Source: CAZGVW01 sp964529265
GTDB lineage: Bacteria > Planctomycetota > Phycisphaerae > Phycisphaerales > UBA1924
Length of the DNA stretch: 23,133 nt
NCBI GenBank assembly: GCA_964529265.1
Contig: CAZGVW010000178.1
Location: forward strand, 1-23,133
Reading direction: 5' to 3'
Under the pieces are notes generated by a model. That model was not told where the DNA came from. It saw only the letters and a list, made by a program, of their open reading frames with translations, and ran no database searches. Below are positions 6,061 to 13,700 of this stretch, in pieces (within the stretch, counting starts at the first letter, position 1; each line of letters starts with the position of its first letter). A program made the position numbers and the translations under genes.

Positions 6061-7548
6061 ATGACGCCTACGGACGCGGAAATGGATGAGGCCCTTCGGT
6101 TTGCGCTGCAGTCGCGCGATTTTCCGCGGGCCAAGGCGATCGCGACCGCCATCATCGCGACGAGGCCGGCTGAGTTGGCAGCGCTGATCGCGCTGGCGGA
6201 CATCTGCCTGTACCAGGGGCTCTGGGACGAGGCGACCGAGCATGCGCAGCGGGCGATGCAGGCGGCGCCGCGCGACATCCGGCCGGCCCTGCTGGGCGCG
6301 CGCGTGGCGTATGCGCGGGGAGACGCGTCGGGCTCGGTGGCGATGTGCGACCGTGCGCTGAGCCTGAAGCGGGGCGATCGGGATGCGCTGTTTCTGAAGG
6401 CCACGGCGCTGGAGCGTCAGGGGGACTGGAAGGAGGCGCACGCGGCGCTGCGGCCGCTGCTGGCGGGGGAGGCGACAGAGCCGCACGTCGTGCAGATCAT
6501 GGCGCGGTGCCTGATGGGGCTGGGCGACCATCGCGGCGCGGTCGAGGCGATCGACCGCTGCCTGGGGTCGTTCCGGGGGTTCCGGGGGTTCCGGTGGGTT
6601 GGGGGGGGCGGGCCCCAGGCGGCGCAGGCGCGTTCGCGGCTGCTGTTCCTCAAGGCCAAGGCGCTCGACCGCATGGCCGATTACGACGGCGCCTTCGACG
6701 CGGCGGTCGAGGCGAAGCGGCTGGTGGCCGCGCCGTTCGACCCGGAGGAGTATGTCCAGCGGCATACACGTCTGATGGAGGCGATCACGCGGGAGCGGAT
6801 GGCCGGCCTGCCGCGGGCGAAGCCGACCGGCGTGCGGCACATCTTCATCGCCGGCATGCCGCGGTCGGGCACGACGCTGGTCGAGCAGATTCTCGATGCG
6901 CACCCGGACGCGGTTGGGGTCGGCGAGATTCAGGAACTCGGCATCTATGCGGCGCGGCTTCCGGATCGGATCGGCTCGGGGGGGCGGTACCCGGAGTGCC
7001 TCGCCGAACTGAAGCAGGAGCACGTCGATGCGATGCGCGCGGAGTACGAGGCGGCGCTCCTGCGGCATGGGTTCGCGAAGGCGGCCGTGTACGTGAACAA
7101 GAACCTCGACAACGCGCGCCAACTCGGGCTGATCGCCCTGGTGTTTCCCGAGGCGAGGGTGATGTTCACACGGCGCGACCCGCGGGACATCGCGATCTCG
7201 TGCCTGATGAGTTCATTCCGGCCTGATCGCATGCCGGCGCTCAGCACGGTCGAGCACACGCTGCTCGCCTACCGGCAGTGGGAGCGGCTCGTCGAGCATC
7301 TGAAGTCGGAACTCGATCTGCCCGCGATTGATGTGCAGTACGAGGAACTCGTCCGCGACCAGGACGCGATCTCGCGCGGGATGCTCGATTTCTGCGGCCT
7401 GCCGTGGGACGATCGCTGCGCGCGGTTCCATGAGTCCGGGCGGACCGTCATGACGCTCTCGTACGATCAGGTGAACCGCCCGATCTACGATTCGTCGATC
7501 GGGCGCTGGAAGAACTACGAGAAGCGCCTGGCGAAGTTCGAGTCCTGA
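6061..7548 (+). CDS. TPR-repeat sulfotransferase, 495 aa
   Basis: Probably transfers a sulfate group from PAPS to an unknown acceptor. Residues about 1-215 form TPR-like helical pairs (ALIALADICLYQGLWDEATEHAQRAM, then ALLGARVAYARGDASGSVAMC, ALFLKATALERQGDWKEAH and similar). The C-terminal half is a sulfotransferase of the Sulfotransfer_3 type: the PAPS 5'-phosphosulfate loop IAGMPRSGTTLVEQIL at about 262-277, the 3'-phosphate motif MFTRRDPRDIAISCLMSSF at about 368-386, and the terminal YDSSIGRWKNYEKRL typical of TPR-sulfotransferases. Between the two halves lies a low-complexity insert (SFRGFRGFRWVGGGG) encoded by a triplicated 9-bp unit and a G8 run. The 3' end overlaps the convergent DUF721 gene by 34 nt. 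The acceptor could be a protein or a glycan. Confidence 0.88.
   Translation: MTPTDAEMDEALRFALQSRDFPRAKAIATAIIATRPAELAALIALADICLYQGLWDEATEHAQRAMQAAPRDIRPALLGARVAYARGDASGSVAMCDRALSLKRGDRDALFLKATALERQGDWKEAHAALRPLLAGEATEPHVVQIMARCLMGLGDHRGAVEAIDRCLGSFRGFRGFRWVGGGGPQAAQARSRLLFLKAKALDRMADYDGAFDAAVEAKRLVAAPFDPEEYVQRHTRLMEAITRERMAGLPRAKPTGVRHIFIAGMPRSGTTLVEQILDAHPDAVGVGEIQELGIYAARLPDRIGSGGRYPECLAELKQEHVDAMRAEYEAALLRHGFAKAAVYVNKNLDNARQLGLIALVFPEARVMFTRRDPRDIAISCLMSSFRPDRMPALSTVEHTLLAYRQWERLVEHLKSELDLPAIDVQYEELVRDQDAISRGMLDFCGLPWDDRCARFHESGRTVMTLSYDQVNRPIYDSSIGRWKNYEKRLAKFES
6571..6608 (+). repeat. Triplicated 9-bp unit followed by a G8 homopolymer inside the sulfotransferase gene
   Basis: Units of TTCCGGGGG start at 6571 and 6580; a third copy at 6589 has one change. 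GTT and eight consecutive G (6601-6608) follow. The 9-bp unit is in frame and encodes repeated Phe-Arg-Gly. Confidence 0.85.
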
Positions 7549-7961
7549 GGCGGGGGGTCGGGCGCGGGCGCCGCTTTGATCCGCCGGGCCGCTCGCGGCG
7601 CGCTCACGGGGCCGATGGCGAGCTTGACGCGGCGGATGGTGGTGGGCGCGAGGCGGATCAGCGCATCTTCGCCGCCGGCGCGGAGGGCGCGATCGAGTTC
7701 GAAGCGTGTGGCGGCGTCGCGGGCGCGGATGGTGAGCACGCCGCGGGTGAGGTTTTCGATCGCGGTGCGGTTGATGAGCGCCGGAGGGCAGACGGCCTCC
7801 CAGGCGCGTGCGGCGCCGGCGAGGCGTTTCTGCGTGCGGGCGAGTTCCTTGGCCGCCGCGGCGAAGCCGGGGGCGAGGCGTGGATCGCGCGGGGGCGCTG
7901 CGCGGCGGCGGCGGAGGGCTTCGAGTTGCGCGGCGTGCGCCGTGGGATCCATGCGCGGCAT
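7515..7961 (-). CDS. DUF721/DciA-like protein, 148 aa
   Basis: Resembles the DUF721 family (DciA-type), whose best-known member loads the replicative helicase. The recognisable core is AWEAVCPPALINRTAIENLTRGVLTIRARDAATRFELDRAL (about residues 58-100), which has the family pattern of an Ala-Trp-Glu-x-Val-Cys-Pro start and the 'G-x-L-x-I' strand near x-A-x-x-x-E-L. The N-terminus is Arg/Ala-rich and the C-terminus Pro/Ala-rich and probably disordered. Start choice: ATG 7961 has GGGGAGG 7 nt upstream; ATG 7952 (three codons later) has TACGAT 7 nt upstream and would be leaderless. The 3' end overlaps the convergent sulfotransferase gene by 34 nt. The family call is moderate because the protein is small and compositionally biased. 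Confidence 0.68.
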   Translation of the reverse strand: MPRMDPTAHAAQLEALRRRRAAPPRDPRLAPGFAAAAKELARTQKRLAGAARAWEAVCPPALINRTAIENLTRGVLTIRARDAATRFELDRALRAGGEDALIRLAPTTIRRVKLAIGPVSAPRAARRIKAAPAPDPPPQDSNFARRFS

Positions 7962-7965
7962 CGTA
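7960..7965 (-). promoter_or_regulatory. Possible -10 box for the DUF721-like gene
   Basis: TACGAT on the minus strand is followed by 7 nt and then ATG 7952. It competes with a Shine-Dalgarno-supported start at ATG 7961, whose first two bases overlap this box. Confidence 0.35.
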
Positions 7966-8003
7966 CCGCCTCCCCACATTCCACATTCGACCTTCCACAT
8001 TCC

Positions 8004-8039
8004 AAAAAAGCGACAGGCCCCGCCGCGTGGTGGGGCCTG
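8004..8039 (-). terminator. Intrinsic terminator of the first PEP-CTERM gene
   Basis: On the minus strand, stem CAGGCCCC (8039-8032) pairs with GGGGCCTG (8021-8014) across a 10-nt loop. After 4 nt it is followed by six T (8009-8004). It lies 79 nt past the stop codon of the 8118-8909 gene. Confidence 0.8.
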
Positions 8040-8117
8040 GCGCCGCAACTTTCGATTCAGAACCCGGGAGAGGTCCCGGGATTGGAGTCAGAACACGTCA
8101 GACACGTCGGGCCCGGA

Positions 8118-8909
8118 TCACGCCCGACGACGGCGGAGACCGGCGAGGCCGGCCGCGCCGAAGAGCGCCAGGGCGCCCGGAGCGGGAATCTGCATGTTGA
8201 TGTTGTCGACGGTCATCGTGGGCATGGCTGCAGCCGCGGCGTTCGCAGCGAACGTCGTAAACTGGGAGATGCCCAGGCTGGGATTGCCGAGAGCGAACGG
8301 GATGTCCACGCCGGTGAAGATCACGGCGCCGTCCTGCCACACGGTGAGCGAGCCATCGCCCGGCACTTCGATGCCGATGCGGGTGGTGACGCCCGGCGTC
8401 CAGGCGCCCGTCGTGTTCGAGAACACGCCGACGCCGCCAACCGCCTGGAGGGCGCGGATGGTGCCGTTGGTCTCGAAGTTGAGGCGGGTGTTGAAGAACC
8501 CGGACGTGTTGTTGACGGTGATCATCTGATAGAGGCTGGTGTTGTTGGAGATGATCACGTCGGCGTTCAGAACGCCCGTCTCGATCGCGAACTGCGGGCC
8601 CGCCATCTCGAAGCCGGCGACGCCGGAATCGTCCGAGACGTGCTGCATGGAGCGCGTCGCGAACGAGGCCTTCGGGTGATCAACCACGAAGGAGTTTCCG
8701 ATGAACGACGGAGCGGTCCAACCGTTCACGATTCCCGTTCCCAGCGGGAACGTCTCGAAGTTCTCGCTGTACGAGACACCACGGTTCTGCGAGTAGTACG
8801 CATCACCGAGGTCCATGTACAGAGAGTCGACGGCCGCGCTGATTCGGTTCGCGGACGCCGGGGCGACGATCGCCGCTGCAGCGACGAGTGCCCCAATGCA
8901 CTTGACCAT
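8118..8909 (-). CDS. Secreted PEP-CTERM sorting-domain protein, 263 aa
   Basis: Exported surface protein of unknown function. A signal peptide (1-20, MVKCIGALVAAAAIVAPASA) is followed by a beta-rich, Asn/Thr-rich ectodomain with many NNT/NTT sequons (for example SNNTSLYQMITVNNTSG, EVPGDGSLTVWQDGAVIFTGVD), suggestive of a lectin/jelly-roll fold. The C-terminus is a PEP-CTERM-like tail, PAPGALALFGAAGLAGLRRRRA: Pro motif, hydrophobic helix, Arg cluster. Such tails are processed by exosortases in known systems; no exosortase gene is in the window. The start has a very strong Shine-Dalgarno site, AGGAGG 6 nt before ATG 8909. It has its own terminator and a predicted promoter near 9268-9297, giving a leader of about 350 nt that shares a block with the next gene's leader. 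Confidence 0.9.
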   Translation of the reverse strand: MVKCIGALVAAAAIVAPASANRISAAVDSLYMDLGDAYYSQNRGVSYSENFETFPLGTGIVNGWTAPSFIGNSFVVDHPKASFATRSMQHVSDDSGVAGFEMAGPQFAIETGVLNADVIISNNTSLYQMITVNNTSGFFNTRLNFETNGTIRALQAVGGVGVFSNTTGAWTPGVTTRIGIEVPGDGSLTVWQDGAVIFTGVDIPFALGNPSLGISQFTTFAANAAAAAMPTMTVDNINMQIPAPGALALFGAAGLAGLRRRRA

Positions 8910-9261
8910 GTTCTTCCTCCTGTCTTCAAACAGATGCGACGGACGCTACGCACGCCGCCGCGTGGCCCAGGGCGCTCATGGGCCGCGCCCCCTGCACGAA
9001 TCAAGCCGACTCCGACGTGGAGGCGGCCCCCAAATCCGCTTCGCCCGGCGCAAGCCGGACGACTCAGTGGCGGGCGCTGCGGAGCGCGCGGACAAGAAGT
9101 CTGCGCACACGATTCAGCGCCGCTCAATGCCGAACACGATGTATGTGGGAGCACCGCCGATGCGGTGAGCGCGCCAGACGATGGCGCGAGACGTGTTTCC
9201 GCTCCCTCCGACTCTCCTTCCCGAACAACAGCGGCCCATAGGACCGCTCCCCTTTGTCCGT
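8910..9261 (-). promoter_or_regulatory. Predicted long 5' leader of the first PEP-CTERM gene
   Basis: The region lies between the predicted transcription start (about 9261) and ATG 8909. It contains the block shared with the second PEP-CTERM leader (9190-9236), a 7-bp hairpin right after it (CGCGCCA 9170-9176 / TGGCGCG 9182-9188), a possible 17-codon uORF (8979-8926, minus) ending 16 nt before the start, and the ACAGGAGGAA ribosome binding site. No convincing gene lies on either strand here. Confidence 0.5.
9190..9236 (-). promoter_or_regulatory. Conserved leader block, copy 1
   Basis: Read on the plus strand: GACGTGTTTCC at 9190-9200 and AACAGCGGCC at 9227-9236, separated by 26 nt. The same two words with the same 26-nt gap occur at 10568-10614, upstream of the second PEP-CTERM gene. 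A CCTCC (GGAGG on the coding strand) also matches in register inside the gap. Confidence 0.7.
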
Positions 9262-9267
9262 GGGGAC

Positions 9268-9297
9268 AGAGTACCCGCATCCGGCATCTCTTTGCAA
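9268..9297 (-). promoter_or_regulatory. Predicted promoter of the first PEP-CTERM gene
   Basis: On the minus strand, TTGCAA (9297-9292), 18 nt, TACTCT (9273-9268). This predicts initiation near 9261, about 25 nt before the conserved leader block. The stretch 9300-9415 beyond it is G-rich and shows no gene. Confidence 0.45.
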
Positions 9298-9415
9298 TGG
9301 TCTGGTGTCGTTCCGGAGGACATTTCCCCGGCTTGCAGGGGTGGAACCCGCATACAGGGGGGCGTCTGGGTGGCGGGGCAGGATGGGCAGGGAGGGGGGG
9401 CTGGCGGTTCGGGGC

Positions 9416-9452
9416 AAAAATGACGCGGCCCCTCCGCAACGAGGGGCCGCGT
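9416..9452 (-). terminator. Intrinsic terminator of the second PEP-CTERM gene
   Basis: On the minus strand, a perfect 12-bp stem, ACGCGGCCCCTC (9452-9441) and GAGGGGCCGCGT (9434-9423), with a 6-nt loop. It is followed by CA and five T (9420-9416). It lies 84 nt past the stop of the 9536-10264 gene. Confidence 0.9.
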
Positions 9453-9535
9453 GGATCGTTTGGAACACGTTCGACGCGCCGGGACGCTTTCGAACCGGGC
9501 GGTTTCAGATCAACCGCCCGCGGGAGCGGCTTCGC

Positions 9536-10264
9536 TCAGGCGCGACGCCTGCGGGCCGCGGCCAGACCGCCGATGCCGAGGAGCGCGAGGGCGCCGGGCG
9601 TCGGGATGTGGTTGCGAAGTTCGAAGGCGAACACGGTGGTGTTGGGCGCGCCGTCGCCGGCGCCGGGCGTTCCGACGTTGCTGCCGACGGTCGGAGCCGC
9701 GGCGGCCTGGAACCAGGAAACCGTCGACGGAGCGCCGCCGGGGTTGTTGGTGCCGTCATCGGGCTGAAGGGCCATGCCGCCGATCTGATCCTTCAGGATG
9801 AAGGCCTCGCCGGGCATGGGCTTGAGGTCGATGGTCCAGATGAAGTTGCCGGCCTGGGGGAAACGAATGCCGAACGAATCGACAACGTTGCCCAGCGAAG
9901 CGTCCAGGAAGAAGAAGAACGCGACGTCGTTCGCGGTGGCCACGCCACCCGCGAAGCGGATGGAGTTCAGTTCGCGAATGTTGTTCGTCGTGCCCTTGGT
10001 GTAGTCATCGACGATGGCCTGAGAGGGGCTCGAGATCGTGAAGCCTGATCCGAAGCCGCCGTCCATCGACGAATAGGACACCTTGAACGTCTCGCGGGGT
10101 GAGCCGCCCGGCTGATCCATGGGCTGCGCCGTCAGGCCCACTTGCTCGGCGTCGAAGATCCGAACGCCGGTGGAGTCAAAGAACGGCGATGTGTCGCCGG
10201 CGAACGCCGCGGCCCCTGCCGCCAGCGCCGCCGCTCCCGCGACACCCACTGAAAGGTAACGCAT
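9536..10264 (-). CDS. Secreted PEP-CTERM sorting-domain protein, 242 aa
   Basis: Exported surface protein of unknown function. A signal peptide (about 1-22, ending AGAAAFA) precedes a beta-rich ectodomain, and the C-terminus is a PEP-CTERM-like tail, TPGALALLGIGGLAAARRRRA. The ectodomain is not obviously similar to that of the 8118-8909 protein, although signal, tail, leader, ribosome binding site and terminator arrangement match. Internal landmarks are TSPFFDSTGVRIFDAEQVGL near the N-terminus and the aromatic strand NDVAFFFFLDASLG. The start ATG 10264 has ACAGGAGGAA with AGGAGG 8 nt upstream. A predicted promoter lies at 10642-10670 and a strong terminator at 9416-9452, so it is probably a single-gene unit. 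Confidence 0.88.
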   Translation of the reverse strand: MRYLSVGVAGAAALAAGAAAFAGDTSPFFDSTGVRIFDAEQVGLTAQPMDQPGGSPRETFKVSYSSMDGGFGSGFTISSPSQAIVDDYTKGTTNNIRELNSIRFAGGVATANDVAFFFFLDASLGNVVDSFGIRFPQAGNFIWTIDLKPMPGEAFILKDQIGGMALQPDDGTNNPGGAPSTVSWFQAAAAPTVGSNVGTPGAGDGAPNTTVFAFELRNHIPTPGALALLGIGGLAAARRRRA

Positions 10265-10635
10265 TTCCGGTTCCTCCTGTTCAACTCTGCAGGCAGAGCG
10301 CTTTCTCTCCTGCCCGTCAGGTCACGACGCCCACCACGGGCGCCATTTCCGATCGAAGCCGCTTCGACCACCGAAGCGCGCGCATCGTTCACACCAACCA
10401 CCGGCGCGAGAGCGCCGGTTGACTGACTGTTGACGTCGCAGCACGCGGGACGCGCGCACACGCCGCGAGCGCACGGGCTCACAACGCGCGTCCAACTCTC
10501 TGATCATGAGATGCGCAAGGCCGGTCGTGGTCTGCTCTCCACACAGACCACGCCGCATCGCGCGTGCGACGTGTTTCCTTCTCCTCCAAAATGACGACAC
10601 AACGAACAGCGGCCGACCAATCGGGGCCGACCCAT
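10265..10635 (-). promoter_or_regulatory. Predicted long 5' leader of the second PEP-CTERM gene
   Basis: This leader of about 370 nt contains the shared block (10568-10614) and two strong hairpins. One is a 9-bp stem, CGTGGTCTG (10526-10534) / CAGACCACG (10544-10552). The other is an 8-bp stem, ACCGGCGC (10400-10407) / GCGCCGGT (10412-10419), with a 4-nt loop. A 9-codon uORF (10346-10317, minus) precedes the ribosome binding site. No convincing gene lies on either strand here. Confidence 0.5.
10568..10614 (-). promoter_or_regulatory. Conserved leader block, copy 2
   Basis: Read on the plus strand: GACGTGTTTCC at 10568-10578 and AACAGCGGCC at 10605-10614, separated by 26 nt, exactly as in copy 1 (9190-9236). 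It begins about 21 nt downstream of the predicted transcription start. Confidence 0.7.
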
Positions 10636-10641
10636 TTGACC

Positions 10642-10670
10642 ATCATGGCTCAGACCCTGCGGGCGGTCAA
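10642..10670 (-). promoter_or_regulatory. Predicted promoter of the second PEP-CTERM gene
   Basis: On the minus strand, TTGACC (10670-10665), 17 nt, CATGAT (10647-10642). The -35 is close to the sigma-70 consensus and the -10 matches 4 of 6. Predicted start is near 10635. Confidence 0.5.
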
Positions 10671-10673
10671 GGG

Positions 10674-10700
10674 AAAACCCCCCCAGTCGGAAAGACCGGG
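10674..10700 (-). terminator. Possible weak terminator of the double-propeller gene
   Basis: On the minus strand, CCCGGTC (10700-10694) pairs with GACTGGG (10688-10682) with one G-U pair and a 5-nt loop. It is followed by GGGG and four T (10677-10674). It lies 44 nt past the stop at 10744 and just before the next gene's -35. Confidence 0.35.
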
Positions 10701-10743
10701 CGAACGCCCCTATTTTGCCTATCTTGCCAAATCTTGGGGGAGG

Positions 10744-13700
10744 TCAGTCCCCGGGCGGTGCATCGATCACCAGCGTCGCATTCCCCGCGGTGATCAGCAC
10801 GCGGCCGTTGACGACCGCCAGTTCGGTCGGCTCCTCGCCGAGGCGGACCAGGGCCCTCTGGGCCAGGCTGCCGCCCTCGGGCTCTACCAGGGAGAGTCCG
10901 TAGAGCGGGGTCGGGTCTGTCGTGTACGGCCGGATTTCGATCGTGGCGACGTATCGCTCGGAGAACCGCCCTCTGAGGGTCTGGGGGGCGCCATCCGGCC
11001 GGTGGTCCATGCCGACCAGCCGTCCTTCGCGGTCGAAGGCCAGCACGGCCAAGGGGGAGGCGAAGACGGCTCGATCGCCAAACGCCCTGCCTGAGGCGCC
11101 CCCGAAGATGGGGCTCACGCGGCCGCGGGATTCGAGGGGCTCGGCCATTCGGCGGCCCTCGGCGACATCGATTTGCCAGAGGCGGCCGTCATCCGAGGCG
11201 GTGACGACCCGGCCGGGGAAGACCCAGGCATCCACGGTTTCGCGGGATGGGGGGTCGGTCAGGGACCAGCGCGGGCGGGCCTGAAACAGGTCGTAGCAGG
11301 CCACGGCGCTCTTCATGCCGACGACGGCATCGCCTTCGGGGGTCATCCGGATCCAGTGGACTTCGCCGTGGTCCGACGCGAGGGCGCCAACGGAGCGTCC
11401 GGTGCGGATATCGAGGGCGACGAGGCCGCCCGGGATGCGCTCGTTATCCACGACGCGGCTGTGTCGCTCGGGGGCGCCGCCGATGACGACGAAGCCCGCG
11501 CCTGCGGCGACATCATGCACGGCGGCGACGGTGCTGCCGACGGCCCAGAGTCGCTGGCCGGTGGCGAGATCGAAAGCCGCGGCGCGTCCGGAGCGCTCGA
11601 CGAGGACGAGGACGCCGGAATCGACCGCGGCGAGGGCCTGACCGAGGGGGACGCGCGGATCGAGTGGGGTGTCAAGGAAGGCTTCGGGGTGCTGGTTCTG
11701 GCGGGCGCCGACGAGTCGATCGAGGTCGGGGTCGGGCGGGAAGACCTGGCGGAGGGGCGGGGTGGTCCAGAGGAGGCGGCCGGTGGCGAGGTCGTGTTTG
11801 AGCACGCTTGGGCCGCGGTCTGAGGAGTGCGCGAGGTAGATGGCGTCATCGCCCATGTGGAGGAATGAGGTGTTCTGGTCGGCGCCTGTGGACCAGAGCA
11901 TGCGGACGCCGCCTCGGGGATCTGCGCTCCAGACTCCGAGTTCGCCGCGTTCCTCGTTGGCGAGGACGATGAACTCCGCCGCGGCGGCGGAGCGAGGCGC
12001 GAGGATGGGCGGGGTGATGCGCCACTGCTCGAGGGTCTGGGTGGTCACGCGGTTGGTCTCGCCATCGCGCCCTGGGGGGATGAGTCCGATGACGGGGAGT
12101 CGATCGAGGCGCGCGAGTCGCGCGGCGAGATCGGCGCTGAGGCTCGCGATGTCTACGGTTGCGCCGCTTTCGGTGAGGATGAGGCCGGGCCATCGATCGA
12201 GGGCGCGTTTGAGCGTTGCGGAGGCGGCGGCGAGACGATCGCTCTTGGCGAGGGCCTGAACGAGTCGGCCGGCGAGTTCGCCGACGAGGGGATTGTCGGC
12301 GGAGAGTGTTTCCTCGGCGGCGAAGAGGCCGCGTTCGAGCGCGAAGATGGCGGAGTTTGGTTTGCCGCGGGCGGAGAACGCGGCGGCGGCTTCGAGCCAG
12401 GCTTTGGGGGCGCAGGTGGCGAGGGGATAGCGGCGCGCGACGGCGGAGAAGCGATCGGGGTCGAGGCTGCCGGCGGCGGCGGCGAGTTCGCGCTCGGCTT
12501 CGGATTCGTATTGGGCGTAGATCGCTCGGCCGTGGTCGCGCACGGCGCGGCGGAGTCGCCGGGTGGCTTCTTCTTCAGCGTCGTAGGTGACGCCGTGGCG
12601 CTCGAACTGCGCGGAAGCGAGCATGGGCGTGAGGAGGATGGTCTGATAGGACTTGACGGCGGCGCCGGGCGCGCGTGTGGATTCGCCGTGCTCGCCCTCG
12701 ACCATGAGGCGGCGGACGCGCTCCTGAGGCGTGGAGGCGAGGCGACCGAGACGATCGATGAGTCCGGCGGCGAGTTCGGGCGAGACGCGTTCGATGGTGG
12801 TTTTGCGCGGATCGGGGTCCACCATTTCGAGCGAGGCTTCGAAGAGACGGCGTCGGGCCTCCTGGTTGCGCTCATCGAGTGGGCGGGCTTCGATGGCGGT
12901 GAGGGCGGAATCGACGGCGGGAAGGATGCGGTCGGGCCGGCCGGCGCGGAAGGCGAGTTCGGCGTAGGTGGCGGCGGGGGCCGCGTCGTGGGCCTCGGCG
13001 GCCATGCGCTCCTGAAGCATGCGTTCGGCGACGCCCCAGATGAGGTAGGAGTGCGCGGAGACGTCATCCACGACGACGACCTGGCTCTGGAGCGCGAGGA
13101 AGTTGCCGGAGTGATCGAGGGGGATGAACTGGGCGTTCTCGGCCGACTCGGCGTCGGCCCGCGCGACGAGAAGGCCGTTCGTCACCGGGGCGAGCACGCC
13201 GTCTCCCGCGGCGACGACGCGGCCTCGGATGGCGGGCGCCTGGAGGATGAGGCGTGGTTTGACGGATTCGTCGGCGAAATGAGCCACGTCGAGGGCGAAG
13301 ACGGATGTATCGGAGACGCCGAAGATCGTGGCGTCGTTGCTGAGGAGGTGGCGCGCGCGGCCGAACTCGGTGGTCCACCGCTCGGAAAGGATGCGGCCGG
13401 AGGCGGTGTCGATGGCGAGGATCGACGCGCGATTGGGGGCAATGGCGTACATGACATCGCCGATGATCCGGGGCTCATCGACCTGCCAGGTGTCGGTGGG
13501 GCCGGCGCTGGCGCTCTCGGTCTGAATGCGGCGCACCCAGATGGGGCGGCCGGAGACGCTCTCGACGGCGGCGGCGACGCCGAGGCGGCCCGCGGCGTAG
13601 ACGACGCCATGGCGCAGCGCCACTGGCTCGGAGACGCGAGCGCCGGCGGTGTAGGGGAGTGCGCCGACGCTGCCGACCTGTCTGCGCCAGCGCAGGGCGC

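Noticed and set aside
7975..8004. Repeated CCACATTC words downstream of the first PEP-CTERM gene
   Set aside because: A short imperfect repetition of three words next to the terminator; too short to call a repeat family from this window alone.
8926..8979. 17-codon uORF before the first PEP-CTERM gene and a 9-codon uORF (10317-10346) before the second
   Set aside because: Their sequences and distances to the start differ, the ribosome binding sites are weak, and short frames are expected by chance in GC-rich DNA. Kept only as a note under the leaders.
9061..9080. Cobalamin-riboswitch-like CCCGCCACTG box in the first PEP-CTERM leader (minus strand)
   Set aside because: The other conserved cobalamin elements are not at the required spacing, the second leader lacks this box, and the downstream gene has no B12 link.
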